From Oscillibacter sp. PC13 (GTDB taxonomy: Bacteria; Bacillota; Clostridia; Oscillospirales; Oscillospiraceae), in NCBI RefSeq assembly GCF_900115635.1, contig NZ_FOXE01000005.1, positions 101,310 through 165,309 of the forward strand: 64,000 bases of DNA. The letters run 5' to 3'. Position numbers and translations under genes: made by a program. Below are positions 7,149 through 15,816 of the stretch, in pieces (the first letter of the stretch is position 1; every line of letters begins with the position of its first letter). The notes beneath the pieces were generated by a model, which saw only the letters and a program-made list of their open reading frames with translations, ran no database searches and was not told the DNA's origin.

Positions 7149-8540
7149 ATGGCACAAGCATTCTTTGGCGGCGTTCATCCAAATGACATGAAAGCCGCGA
7201 CCAATGAAAAGGCCATCGAACAGCTGGCTCCGCCAGCAATCGTGGTCATTCCCATGTCGATGCACTTTGGCGCACCGTGTACGCCCCTTGTCAAGGTTGG
7301 GGATCACGTAAAAGTGGGCCAGAAGATCGGCGAGTTCCGCGGCCTGGGTGCACCGATTCATGCCAGTGTTTCCGGCACGGTCAAGGCAGTGGAGCCGCGG
7401 CCCTATAATATGGGCGGCAATATGATGTCCGTTGTGATTGAGAACGATTTCCAGGACGAGCTCAGCGAGGAAGTTCAGGCCCCAGCAGATCCGGAAGCTC
7501 TGACGGTAGAGCAGATGGTAGAGGCTGTCAAGAACGCTGGCATCGTCGGCATGGGCGGCGCAACATTCCCCACCCATGTCAAGATTTCCGGCGGTATCGG
7601 TAAGGTGGATACCGTCATCATCAACGGTGCTGAGTGCGAACCCTATATCACTGGCGACCACCGCACGATGCTGGAGCGGCCTGAGGAGATCATCGGCGGC
7701 GCTACATATCTGGCGAAAATGTTTGGTACTGATAAAGTGATTATCGGTGTTGAGGACAACAAGCAAAACGGCATTGACTCCATGAACAAGGTCATTGCAG
7801 AGAAAAATGCACCTGTGGTGGTGGAAGCCCTGCACTGCCGTTACCCTCAGGGCGGTGAGAAGCAGCTCTGCCAGGCCATTACCGGCAAGCAGGTGCCTCC
7901 CGGCGGACTGCCTGCCAACATCGGCTGCGCGGTGTTCAATATCAACACGACCTGTGCCATTTACCGGGCTGTTACGCAGGGCATGCCCGTAGTACGCAAG
8001 ATTGTCACGGTTTCCGGATCCGGCGTCATTGACCCCAAGAATATCGAATGCCCCATCGGTACTCCGGTATCCAACCTGTTCGACGCGTGCGGCGGCCTGA
8101 AGGACGGCACCTATAAACTGATTATGGGCGGCCCCATGATGGGCATGGCCCAGTACACCACGGATGTCCCCGTGGGCAAGGGCACCGGCGCTATGCTGGC
8201 CTTCTGTGAAAACGAGGAGCAGACCGTGGAGCACCCCCAGTGCATCCGCTGCGGCAAGTGTGTTGCCGCCTGCCCCATGCACCTGGAGCCCCTGTTCATG
8301 TACCAGTATGCGGAAAAGGGCATGCTGGATGAGCTGAATGATGCGCACATTATGGACTGCATGGAATGCGGTGCCTGTGCCTATGCATGCCCGGCCCGGA
8401 TGCATCTGACCCATATGTTCAAGACCGGCAAGCAGAAGCTCAAGGACAAGATGGCCGCTGACAAGGCCGCCGCCGAGGCCAAGAAGGCCGCGGAAGAGGC
8501 AAAGGCTGCAGAAGCGCAGAAGGAGGCTGTCAACAAATGA
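7149..8540 (+). CDS. rnfC: Ion-translocating ferredoxin:NAD+ oxidoreductase subunit RnfC
   Basis: 463 residues from ATG 7149 behind GAGGTGAAG. Peripheral cytoplasmic subunit that binds NADH and FMN and carries two [4Fe-4S] clusters. An RnfC N-terminal domain (FFGGVHPNDMK), a Gly-rich nucleotide-binding stretch (GIVGMGGATFPTHVK), then CIRCGKCVAACP and CMECGACAYACP near residues 370-420. It ends in an Ala/Lys/Glu-rich helical tail. First gene of the C-D-G-E-A-B operon; the stop overlaps the rnfD start by 4 bases. Confidence 0.96.
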   Translation: MAQAFFGGVHPNDMKAATNEKAIEQLAPPAIVVIPMSMHFGAPCTPLVKVGDHVKVGQKIGEFRGLGAPIHASVSGTVKAVEPRPYNMGGNMMSVVIENDFQDELSEEVQAPADPEALTVEQMVEAVKNAGIVGMGGATFPTHVKISGGIGKVDTVIINGAECEPYITGDHRTMLERPEEIIGGATYLAKMFGTDKVIIGVEDNKQNGIDSMNKVIAEKNAPVVVEALHCRYPQGGEKQLCQAITGKQVPPGGLPANIGCAVFNINTTCAIYRAVTQGMPVVRKIVTVSGSGVIDPKNIECPIGTPVSNLFDACGGLKDGTYKLIMGGPMMGMAQYTTDVPVGKGTGAMLAFCENEEQTVEHPQCIRCGKCVAACPMHLEPLFMYQYAEKGMLDELNDAHIMDCMECGACAYACPARMHLTHMFKTGKQKLKDKMAADKAAAEAKKAAEEAKAAEAQKEAVNK

Positions 8541-9556
8541 CGGATTACAAGAACTTAAAACTGATTGCAACGTCTTCTCCCCATATCCGCGGGGCGGAGA
8601 CGACCCGATCCATCATGCTGGATGTTATCATTGCCATGGTACCTGCTTTGGCGTATGCCACCTGGCAGTTCGGATTTGAGGCGCTGCTGCTGACTGCGGT
8701 CTCCGTGGCAGGGTGCATGTTCTGGGAGTGGCTGTACCGCAAGCTGATGAAAAAGCCCCAGTCTGTGGGTGATTTGTCCGCAGTGGTTACAGGTATGCTG
8801 CTGGCCTTTGTCTGCCCCGCCTCTACGCCGCTGTGGATGATTATCATCGGCGATTTCTTCTCTATCGTGGTGGTGAAGCAGCTCTTTGGCGGTATCGGCA
8901 AAAACTTTGTCAACCCCGCGCTGGCTGGCCGGGCATTCCTGCTGGGCAGCTATGCCGGCGTGATGACCAGTTGGGTGGATCCCGCCCAGAACAAGGCTCC
9001 GCTGTTCGGCGGCACCGTGGATGTGGTGACTGCGGCCACGCCGCTGGCTCTGATGAAGAGCGGTGACTTGGAGGCGTTGAGTCAGTACTCTGCCCTGGAC
9101 ATGTTCCTGGGCAAAATCCCGGGTTCTTTGGGTGAGGTTTCCGCCCTGCTGCTGATTGTGGGTGGGGTATACCTGATTTGGCGCAAGGTCATCAACTGGC
9201 AGACTCCTGTGGCCTATATCGGTACAGTGGCCGTTCTGACATTCCTGTTCCCGCAACACGGCATGTCCGGCCTGAACTGGATGCTGTACAGCATCTTCGG
9301 CGGCGGCTTGATGTTGGGCGCCTTCTTCATGGCAACCGACTATGCCACCTCTCCTGTTACCAAGAAGGGCCAGTTGATCTTCGGCATCGGCTGCGGTCTG
9401 TTTACCGTGTTTATCCGCTACTTTGGCTCCTATAACGAGGGCGTCTGCTACTCCATTATGGTTATGAACCTGTTTGTGGCTTTGATTGACAAGTGCACGA
9501 AGCCCGCTCGTTTTGGTGTCGTAAAATCCGAGAAGAAGGAGGCGGCTGCGAAATGA
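8537..9556 (+). CDS. rnfD: Rnf complex subunit RnfD
   Basis: 339 residues, about 8-10 membrane helices. It starts TDYKNLKLIATSSPHIRG, as RnfD/NqrB proteins do. The segment DVVTAATPLA contains the conserved Thr that carries covalent FMN in this family. Membrane-embedded core subunit of the Na+- or H+-pumping complex. ATGA overlaps at both ends show translational coupling with rnfC and rnfG. Confidence 0.95.
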   Translation: MTDYKNLKLIATSSPHIRGAETTRSIMLDVIIAMVPALAYATWQFGFEALLLTAVSVAGCMFWEWLYRKLMKKPQSVGDLSAVVTGMLLAFVCPASTPLWMIIIGDFFSIVVVKQLFGGIGKNFVNPALAGRAFLLGSYAGVMTSWVDPAQNKAPLFGGTVDVVTAATPLALMKSGDLEALSQYSALDMFLGKIPGSLGEVSALLLIVGGVYLIWRKVINWQTPVAYIGTVAVLTFLFPQHGMSGLNWMLYSIFGGGLMLGAFFMATDYATSPVTKKGQLIFGIGCGLFTVFIRYFGSYNEGVCYSIMVMNLFVALIDKCTKPARFGVVKSEKKEAAAK

Positions 9557-10167
9557 GTAAGGAAGTCAAGACCAAGGAAAAGGTCAATATGGATCCCAAG
9601 TACATCACTACGCTGACCGTAACTCTGCTGGTTACCTGCGTGATTGTGGCTGCTGCCTTGGGACTGGTCAACAAAGTGACCGCGGGCCCCATTGCGGCGG
9701 CAAACCTGGAAAAGACCAACGCCGCTCTGGCGTCTGTGTTCCAGGAGGCATCCGCACCCGAGTTCCCCGAAATGGAAGTGACGGAGGAAATGGCAGCTGC
9801 AGCTGGCAGCTTCAGCACGACGGTTCAAAATGTCTACGAGGCGCAGGACGGCGGTCAGCTTATTGGCCATGCCGTGAAGATTGTGGCCTCCGGCTCCCAA
9901 GGCAGCATTGAGATGGTGGTTGGCATTGACGCGGAAGGCACGGTTACCGGTGTCTCCATCGTGGACAACGCCGAGACATCCGGCATTGGCTCCAGAGTTA
10001 TGGAGAATGAAAACGGCGTACTGGATCAATTTGCCGGTAAGAGCGCGGCGGACGGAACCTTGACCGTGGGCAGCAATGTGGACGCCATCTCCGGCGCCAC
10101 GGTGTCCAGCAAGGGCGTTACCGCTGGTGTCAACGGTGCACTGGCTGTGGCCGGTGTCATCGGCTGA
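9553..10167 (+). CDS. rnfG: Rnf complex subunit RnfG
   Basis: 204 residues from ATG 9553, which overlaps the rnfD stop (ATGA). One N-terminal membrane helix (about 17-40), then an extracytoplasmic FMN-binding domain with GVSIVDNAETSGIGSR and ISGATVSSKGV, the flavin attachment motif (Thr esterified by FMN). Passes electrons within the Rnf complex on the outer face of the membrane. Confidence 0.95.
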   Translation: MSKEVKTKEKVNMDPKYITTLTVTLLVTCVIVAAALGLVNKVTAGPIAAANLEKTNAALASVFQEASAPEFPEMEVTEEMAAAAGSFSTTVQNVYEAQDGGQLIGHAVKIVASGSQGSIEMVVGIDAEGTVTGVSIVDNAETSGIGSRVMENENGVLDQFAGKSAADGTLTVGSNVDAISGATVSSKGVTAGVNGALAVAGVIG

Positions 10168-10186
10168 GGAAGGGGGAGCATAGAAC

Positions 10187-10822
10187 ATGAATTTTGGAAA
10201 ACAGTTTAAGGAAGGCCTGATTACCAACAACCCCGTTTTGGTGCAGGTGCTGGGCATGTGCTCTACCATGGCAATCACCACCTCCTTCATGAACGGCTTG
10301 GGTATGGGCGTTGCCGTACTTATTATTCTGACGGCCTCCAACGTCGTCATCTCTGCAATTCGTAAAATTGTCCCCGATAAGATCCGGATTGCCATGTTTA
10401 TCGTGGTTATCGCAGGCTTTGTGACTTGTGTGGATTTGCTGCTGCAGGCATTTGTTCCCGCCGTGGCTGCGTCCCTGGGCGTATTCATCCCGCTGATCGT
10501 GGTGAACTGCATCATCCTGGGCCGTGCAGAGTCCTTCTGCTATAAAAACGGTGTGGGCGCCTCTTTTGTGGACGGCATCTGCCAGGGCATCGGCTATACC
10601 GCGGTTTTGATGGTGATGTGTATCATTCGTGAGCTGTTGGGTGCCGGTACCTTCGGCGCCGGACTGCTGGGCCCCGATGCCAAGGGCATTCAGATTATCC
10701 CTGCGCAGTTCCCCGCCGGTATGCTGACCCTGCCGGTAGGCGGCTTCCTGGTGCTGGCCTGCCTGATCGCAGCCATGCAGTGGGCCCTTGCCAGACCCAA
10801 GAATAAGGAGGAGAGCAAATAA
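10187..10822 (+). CDS. rnfE: Rnf complex subunit RnfE
   Basis: 211 residues with about six membrane helices. NFGKQFKEGLITNNPVLVQ and LGMCSTMAITT at the N-terminus and FIPLIVVNCIILGRAE in the middle match the RnfE/NqrD family; this subunit pairs with RnfA around the membrane iron-sulfur site. The stop overlaps the rnfA start (TAATG). Confidence 0.95.
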   Translation: MNFGKQFKEGLITNNPVLVQVLGMCSTMAITTSFMNGLGMGVAVLIILTASNVVISAIRKIVPDKIRIAMFIVVIAGFVTCVDLLLQAFVPAVAASLGVFIPLIVVNCIILGRAESFCYKNGVGASFVDGICQGIGYTAVLMVMCIIRELLGAGTFGAGLLGPDAKGIQIIPAQFPAGMLTLPVGGFLVLACLIAAMQWALARPKNKEESK

Positions 10823-11409
10823 TGGAACAGATTACTAACCTTTTGGCCATTACCCTGGCAGCTATCCTGGCCAATAACTTTATCTTCTCCCAGTTCCTGG
10901 GCTGCTGCCCCTTCTTGGGCGTTTCCAAGAAGGTAGACACCGCTGTTGGCATGGGCATCGCCGTGACATTTGTTATGGGCTTGGCCTCCGCCGTGTGCTA
11001 TGCAGTCAACCTTCTTCTGATAAATCTGGGCCTGGGCTATATGCAGACGGTGGCCTTCATCCTGGTCATTGCCGCTCTGGTGCAATTTATTGAGATGTTC
11101 CTGCAGAAGTCCATGCCGGCACTGTATACCGCATTGGGCGTGTACCTGCCCCTGATTACCACCAACTGCGCTGTGCTGGGCGTGGTGCTGCTGAATGTGC
11201 AGAATAATTACAATTTCATCGAGTCCGTGGTGTACGGCATCACCGGCGGCCTTGGCTTCCTGCTGGCCATCGTGCTGTTTGCCAGTATCCGGGAGCGTCT
11301 GGCGTTTGCCGATTATCCCAAGGCGTTTGATGGGTTCCCCATCGCCTTGGTCACCGCTGGCCTGATGGCTCTGGCTTTCATGGGCTTCTCCGGCCTGAAG
11401 GTCTGGTAA
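10822..11409 (+). CDS. rnfA: Rnf complex subunit RnfA
   Basis: 195 residues with about six membrane helices. ANNFIFSQFLGCCPFLGVS contains the conserved Cys of RnfA/NqrE, and YLPLITTNCAVLGVVL mirrors the RnfE motif, reflecting the inverted-topology pair of subunits. Starts inside the rnfE stop codon. Confidence 0.95.
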   Translation: MEQITNLLAITLAAILANNFIFSQFLGCCPFLGVSKKVDTAVGMGIAVTFVMGLASAVCYAVNLLLINLGLGYMQTVAFILVIAALVQFIEMFLQKSMPALYTALGVYLPLITTNCAVLGVVLLNVQNNYNFIESVVYGITGGLGFLLAIVLFASIRERLAFADYPKAFDGFPIALVTAGLMALAFMGFSGLKVW

Positions 11410-11422
11410 GGAGGAGCGAGAA

Positions 11423-12319
11423 ATGACGAATGTAATTTATGCGATTGTCGTGCTGGGTGTGCTGGGTGCAGTATTCGGACTGGTCCTGGCTATTGCCTCC
11501 AAGATTTTTGAGGTGAAGAAGGATCCCCGCGAGGAAGAGATTCTAAGCCATTTGGCCGGCGCCAACTGCGGCGGCTGCGGTTTCCCCGGCTGTGCGGGTT
11601 GTGCGGCGGCTATTCTGGCCGGCACTGCGCCTGTCAACGCCTGCGCTCCTGCCGGTGCAGAGAATGCGGCGGCCATTGCCGCCATTATGGGCCAGGAGGC
11701 TCCCTCTGGTGAGCGCCAGGTGGCCTACGTCCGCTGCAACGGCGGTACCAATGCCAAGAAGCGGTTTGACTATGTAGGCGTGAAGGACTGCATCTCTGCC
11801 ACCAAGGTGGCTGCCGGTCCCCTGGAGTGTGCCTTTGGTTGCTTGGGCTTCGGTTCCTGTGTGAGCGCCTGCCAGTTCGGCGCTATGTCTATCGGCGCAA
11901 ATGGCGCAGCTGTGGTGGATCCCGATAAATGTACCAACTGCGGTGCCTGCATGGCCGCCTGCCCCCGGAAGCTGATTGTCTCCGTCCCTGCTTCCAAGAA
12001 GGTTCATGTGGCCTGCGCCAACCGCGACAAGGGCAAGGCTGCAATGAGCGTCTGCAACAGCTCCTGCATCGGCTGCGGCCTTTGCGAGAAGGAGTGCAAG
12101 AAGGACGCCATTCATGTAGAGAATGGCGTAGCCGTTATCGATTATGATAAGTGCGTGGGCTGCAAGCTCTGCACCAAGGTCTGCCCGAGAGATGCCATCC
12201 AGCCCGCCGCCACTGCGGAGGAGAAGGAGAAGTACAAGGCTATCAAGAAGGCCCAGGCTGAGAAAGCTGCGGCTGCAAAGGCTGCCGCCGCCCAGGCGGA
12301 GACAGCCGAGAAGGCCTGA
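11423..12319 (+). CDS. rnfB: Rnf complex subunit RnfB (polyferredoxin)
   Basis: 298 residues. One N-terminal membrane anchor, a GANCGGCGFPGCAGC cluster motif, a further Cys set (CAFGCLGFGSCVSAC), then ferredoxin motifs CTNCGACMAACP, CIGCGLCEKECKKDA and CVGCKLCTKVCPRDA. It takes electrons from soluble ferredoxin into the complex. A 40-residue Ala/Lys-rich tail follows. Last gene of the operon, with a strong terminator directly after. Confidence 0.95.
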   Translation: MTNVIYAIVVLGVLGAVFGLVLAIASKIFEVKKDPREEEILSHLAGANCGGCGFPGCAGCAAAILAGTAPVNACAPAGAENAAAIAAIMGQEAPSGERQVAYVRCNGGTNAKKRFDYVGVKDCISATKVAAGPLECAFGCLGFGSCVSACQFGAMSIGANGAAVVDPDKCTNCGACMAACPRKLIVSVPASKKVHVACANRDKGKAAMSVCNSSCIGCGLCEKECKKDAIHVENGVAVIDYDKCVGCKLCTKVCPRDAIQPAATAEEKEKYKAIKKAQAEKAAAAKAAAAQAETAEKA

Positions 12320-12334
12320 TCCCGCTTTGACAGG

Positions 12335-12371
12335 AAGCACCCCGGATTTTTAAATCCGGGGTGCTTTTTTT
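12335..12371 (+). terminator. Intrinsic terminator of the rnf operon
   Basis: AGCACCCCGGATTT pairs with AAATCCGGGGTGCT, followed by seven T residues. Confidence 0.93.
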
Positions 12372-12372
12372 C

Positions 12373-12401
12373 TTGCCTTTTTGGCGCAAGTGGCATATGA
12401 T
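12373..12401 (+). promoter_or_regulatory. Promoter of the folT-folC operon
   Basis: TTGCCT (12373-12378), 17 bases, TATGAT (12396-12401). The predicted start near 12408 is only a few bases before the riboswitch. Confidence 0.7.
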
Positions 12402-12412
12402 AATTGCTATCA

Positions 12413-12528
12413 GGCAGAGTAGAGACACACGTGTGAAATAGTGCCGGAAAAACGGGGAGTTGTTTTTCGGACGAAGGGGCAAGGCCTTTGGCTAGAAGCC
12501 CGCAGTGTGTGTTTCGCATCCCGCTGCC
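12413..12528 (+). promoter_or_regulatory. Tetrahydrofolate (THF) riboswitch controlling folT
   Basis: The element has the parts of the folT-type THF aptamer in order: GGCAG closing stem (12413), the GAGTAGA motif directly after, an ACACAC arm, a central three-way region, the partner GTGTGTG arm and the conserved TTCGCATCCCGCTGCC end that re-pairs with GGCAG. It is followed by folT and folC. Downstream, CCTTCCTCTG (12550-12559) can pair with CAGAAGGAAGG (12594-12604), which is the folT ribosome site, so control by ribosome-site masking is likely. Confidence 0.88.
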
Positions 12529-12611
12529 GCATATGGGAAATTGCAATGGCCTTCCTCTGTGCGGCGTTCCGGAACCGGACTGCCGAAACTATACAGAAGG
12601 AAGGTATTTTT

Positions 12612-13169
12612 ATGTTCAAGTACAACCGTATCGCCCGCAGAATTTGCCTTGTCGGCATGCTTGCCGCCTTGTATCTCGCCCTGAATATGTTGGGCTTCAA
12701 GGCGTGGAGCTTTCATATCACCTTTGCCTCACTTCCGGTTATCGTGGGGAGTCTGCTTTTTGGACCGGCAGCTGGAATGTTGATTGCTGCCATCGGCGAG
12801 TTTTTCAACCAGCTTCTTTCCTACGGTATTACGGTCACCACAGTCCTCTGGCTGATTCCTCCGGCAGTGCGGGGCCTGGTTGTGGGCGGCAGCGCATTGC
12901 TGCTGGGAAACGAACAGAGGCACTTAGAGGACCGGTATGCGCTTTGCTATGGGGTTTGTGTGGCGGCAGCGCTGTGTACCACGGCGGTGAATACAGCAGT
13001 CATGTATGTTGACAGCGTTATCATGGGGTACTACAGCTTCGCCTATGTGTTTGGCTCCGCGATTATCCGAATCATCTCGGGCATCCTGACTGCCATTGTA
13101 GTGACCACGGTGGGAATTCCGCTGGTCAGGCTGCTGCGGCGGCAGGGAATTGTCCGCCGCCAGGCATAA
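12612..13169 (+). CDS. folT: Folate ECF transporter S component FolT
   Basis: 185 residues from ATG 12612, behind GAAGGAAGG. About six membrane helices; AALYLALNMLGFKAW and FHITFASLPVIVGSLLFGP match FolT-type S subunits of ECF transporters, which bind folates and need the shared energising module. Assignment is supported by the THF riboswitch in its leader and by folC directly downstream. Confidence 0.9.
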   Translation: MFKYNRIARRICLVGMLAALYLALNMLGFKAWSFHITFASLPVIVGSLLFGPAAGMLIAAIGEFFNQLLSYGITVTTVLWLIPPAVRGLVVGGSALLLGNEQRHLEDRYALCYGVCVAAALCTTAVNTAVMYVDSVIMGYYSFAYVFGSAIIRIISGILTAIVVTTVGIPLVRLLRRQGIVRRQA

Positions 13170-13211
13170 GAATTCTGTGCATCGCCGCACGAACAGAGAG
13201 GAGTGCTTCCC

Positions 13212-14486
13212 TTGAACGGACAGGAATCCATTGCCTATATCCACTCATTTAACTGGCAGAAGCACGCACCGGGACTTGATCGGATTCGAGCACTTTTGGC
13301 CGCCTTAGACTCCCCCCAGAAGGCGCTGAAATTTATTCACGTGGCCGGTACCAACGGTAAGGGCAGCACCTGTGCCATGCTGGCATCCGTGCTGCAGGCT
13401 GCCGGCTTCCGTGTGGGGCTGAATACGTCTCCGCATCTGGTGGACTTTACCGAGCGCATCCGGATCAACGGAGAACCCGTTTCAGAGGCGGCGCTGGCAA
13501 ATTTGGTGGATCGGATCCGACCAATTGTCGAATCCATGGAGGATCACCCCACGGAGTTTGAGCTGATCACCGCGCTGGCGCTGCTGTACTTTCAGGAACA
13601 GCTATGTGATATCGTGGTGCTGGAGACGGGACTGGGCGGAGAATTGGACGCTTCTAACGTAATTGATACGCCGGAGGTCGCCATTCTCACTGCCATGGGA
13701 ATGGATCACGTGGCACAGCTTGGCCCCACGCTGGAGAATATTGCCGCCGCAAAGGCTGGAATCATCAAGCAGGGGGGAGAGGTGGTCAGTTATGGCGGCT
13801 GCCCGCCTGCCGATGCGGTATTCCACCGGGTCTGCCGGGAGCGGAGTGCCCGCTTGACGGAGACGGACTTCACCCGCATCCGTGTGAGAGAAGCGCGGCT
13901 TTCCGGGACACGATTTGACATCCTCCCCCATGAGGACTTGCAGATGTCTCTGGCAGGAGATTACCAGGTATTCAACGCCGCTGTTGCAGTCACAGCGCTG
14001 GAAGCGCTTCGCCAACGAGGCTGGGAGATTTCGGAGGGCGCTATCCGGACGGGACTCGCCCGAGTGGAGTGGCCTGGGCGGTTGGAGCTTCTGCGGGAAA
14101 AGCATCCAATGTTTTTGCTGGATGGGGCGCACAATGCCAATGGCATGGCCGCTGCAGCGAAGAGCCTTCGCCTGCTGCTCCCTGGGAAAAAACTGGTGCT
14201 TTTGCTTGGGATGATGTCGGATAAAGAGATCCCCAAGATGCTGGATCTGGTGCTGCCCCTGGCAGAGGCGGCGGTGACTGTTACGCCCAACAGCCCCCGG
14301 GGCATGGGGGCTGAAGCGCTGAGACAGTTGATCCTGGCAAGGGGGATCCCTGTCCATGCCTGTGTCTCTATTGCCGAAGCTGTCCGGACAGCCGCTGCGG
14401 CAGCAGGCAGGGACGGGGCTGTCTGCGCCCTGGGGTCTCTTTATCTGTCAGGCGATGTGCGGCAGGCCGTGAAAGACCTGCTTTAA
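13212..14486 (+). CDS. folC: Folylpolyglutamate synthase / dihydrofolate synthase
   Basis: 424 residues from TTG 13212, 8 bases after AGAGGAG; a GTG at 13203 is in frame but sits on the ribosome site. Mur-ligase fold: FIHVAGTNGKGST is the ATP-binding loop, TSPHLVDFTERIRING the folate-contacting region, LETGLGGELDASN and DGAHNANGM the catalytic and linker motifs. Adds glutamates to folate imported by FolT and so traps it in the cell. Cotranscribed with folT. Confidence 0.95.
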   Translation: MNGQESIAYIHSFNWQKHAPGLDRIRALLAALDSPQKALKFIHVAGTNGKGSTCAMLASVLQAAGFRVGLNTSPHLVDFTERIRINGEPVSEAALANLVDRIRPIVESMEDHPTEFELITALALLYFQEQLCDIVVLETGLGGELDASNVIDTPEVAILTAMGMDHVAQLGPTLENIAAAKAGIIKQGGEVVSYGGCPPADAVFHRVCRERSARLTETDFTRIRVREARLSGTRFDILPHEDLQMSLAGDYQVFNAAVAVTALEALRQRGWEISEGAIRTGLARVEWPGRLELLREKHPMFLLDGAHNANGMAAAAKSLRLLLPGKKLVLLLGMMSDKEIPKMLDLVLPLAEAAVTVTPNSPRGMGAEALRQLILARGIPVHACVSIAEAVRTAAAAAGRDGAVCALGSLYLSGDVRQAVKDLL

Positions 14487-14491
14487 AAAAT

Positions 14492-14529
14492 AAAAAAAGT
14501 CCGGGAGCGGCACGCTCCCGGACTTTTTT
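14492..14529 (+). terminator. Intrinsic terminator after folC
   Basis: AGTCCGGGAGCG pairs with CGCTCCCGGACT, with an A-run before and six T residues after. Confidence 0.92.
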
Positions 14530-14643
14530 GCTAAAGGAGAGAAGTTTGAAGACGAACGGCAGTTTCAAGAGAACATAAGAGGGGTGAGGAACATTTAGAA
14601 TTCTGAGGTTCTTTGCTGCTGCAATTTATTCGGAACAAACAGA

Positions 14644-15477
14644 TTAAGAAAAATTGGAAAGAAATGTCTCATATGACTTTGCTGCAGAATAGTTGGCGCA
14701 CAACATGGCAATATGGGACAAAAGTGCATCGTCATCAAAATATTTTGCATGAGCAGGACAGCGTTTGATGCAGGCGTGACACTTGATGCATATCCCGGTT
14801 ATATTTGTGACATGATTTGGGTCAATGGAGCCCATGGGGCAAACATATGCACAAATTTTGCAATTTGTACATTTTTCAACATCGGTCTTTGGCGTGGCTT
14901 TCAGAAAGACTGCTTTCCTGCCCTGCAGATCCAGAGGGGTATAATAAGCGGCATTCGCGTCTCCGGGAACGCACAGCGGGGGCGGGAGGGCGTCGGCAGC
15001 ATCCAGCTTACCGGCCAGTTTTTCTGCAAAGCGGCCCATAAACTGCAAGTCTTCGTTGGTAGGCCTGTTAGCAGCCAGCTGAGCTGCCATTGCGTGCTGC
15101 GCCACACAGGCCGCAGCCCCCACGGTGTGAAAACCATTTTGCTCCAAAACAAAGCACAGCTCTGCCAATGCATGATCATAGCTTCTGTTTCCAAAGCTTA
15201 CCATGGCGACTGCTGGCGTATCATTCCCCAATAGGCAGGATTGAAACGCTGGCAACAACTTGTTTGGGACTTTTCCGGCATAGGTAGGTGTCCCTACCAC
15301 AAGCAAGTCACTATCTGTAAAGGACTGTGTTGGCTGACGATCTGCGGGAGAATTCAGAGGCCTGAATTTTACAGGGACATGTAAACAAGCTGCCAGAACA
15401 GTGGAAAAGAACTTGACAAGTTTTTCTGTAGAACCAGTGGCGCTGTAATATACGCCCCACACCTGTTTGATTTTCAT
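14644..15477 (-). CDS. EFR1-type flavodoxin-ferredoxin protein
   Basis: 277 residues from ATG 15477 behind AAGAGGTGA. The first 150 residues are flavodoxin-like (GVYYSATGSTEKLVKF, LLVVGTPTYAGKVPN). The C-terminal third carries CTNCKICAYVCPMGSI and CIKCHACIKRCPAHAK, two [4Fe-4S] motifs. This fusion is common in gut Firmicutes and its redox partner is not known. It lies downstream of the glutaconate operon on the same strand but behind a terminator-like hairpin, so it may be expressed partly by read-through. Confidence 0.88.
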   Translation of the reverse strand: MKIKQVWGVYYSATGSTEKLVKFFSTVLAACLHVPVKFRPLNSPADRQPTQSFTDSDLLVVGTPTYAGKVPNKLLPAFQSCLLGNDTPAVAMVSFGNRSYDHALAELCFVLEQNGFHTVGAAACVAQHAMAAQLAANRPTNEDLQFMGRFAEKLAGKLDAADALPPPLCVPGDANAAYYTPLDLQGRKAVFLKATPKTDVEKCTNCKICAYVCPMGSIDPNHVTNITGICIKCHACIKRCPAHAKYFDDDALLSHIAMLCANYSAAKSYETFLSNFS

Positions 15478-15518
15478 AAAATCACCTCTTGCTGCTGTAA
15501 TGTAGATGATCTGCAGTG

Positions 15519-15566
15519 AAAAGGTGCTGTCCACCTGGAAACCGGAAAGTGGACAGCACTTTTTTA
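15519..15566 (-). terminator. Terminator-like hairpin at the end of the glutaconate operon
   Basis: GTGCTGTCCAC (15524-15534) pairs with GTGGACAGCAC (15549-15559). The plus tail has six T residues and the minus tail CTTTTC, so it can act in both directions, more weakly on the minus strand. Confidence 0.7.
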
Positions 15567-15568
15567 TA

Positions 15569-15778
15569 CTATTCGATGCTCATTAAGACATCTCCGCTTT
15601 TTACTTTATCCCCGACGTTAACATTGATTTTCTTTACGACACCATCAACGGGGCTGGCAACTGGCTGTTCCATTTTCATAGCTTCCATAACGGCAAGTAA
15701 CGCCCGCGTTTTGACAGTGTCGCCTTCCTTCACACTGAGAGAAATGACCTTACCTGGGATTCTGGCTTTCACTTCCAT
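15569..15778 (-). CDS. gcdC: Biotin carrier subunit of glutaconyl-CoA decarboxylase (minimal form)
   Basis: 69 residues from ATG 15778, AAAGGAG upstream. The whole protein is one biotinyl domain; AVMEAMKMEQPV carries the biotinylated Lys35. It moves CO2 from the carboxyltransferase GcdA to the membrane subunit GcdB. The Ala/Pro-rich linker that makes the Acidaminococcus GcdC about twice as long is absent. Function follows from its position next to gcdB, gcdD and gcdA. Confidence 0.88.
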   Translation of the reverse strand: MEVKARIPGKVISLSVKEGDTVKTRALLAVMEAMKMEQPVASPVDGVVKKINVNVGDKVKSGDVLMSIE

Positions 15779-15816
15779 GGATTCTACACTCCTTTAAAAT
15801 AATATTTTACAAATAG

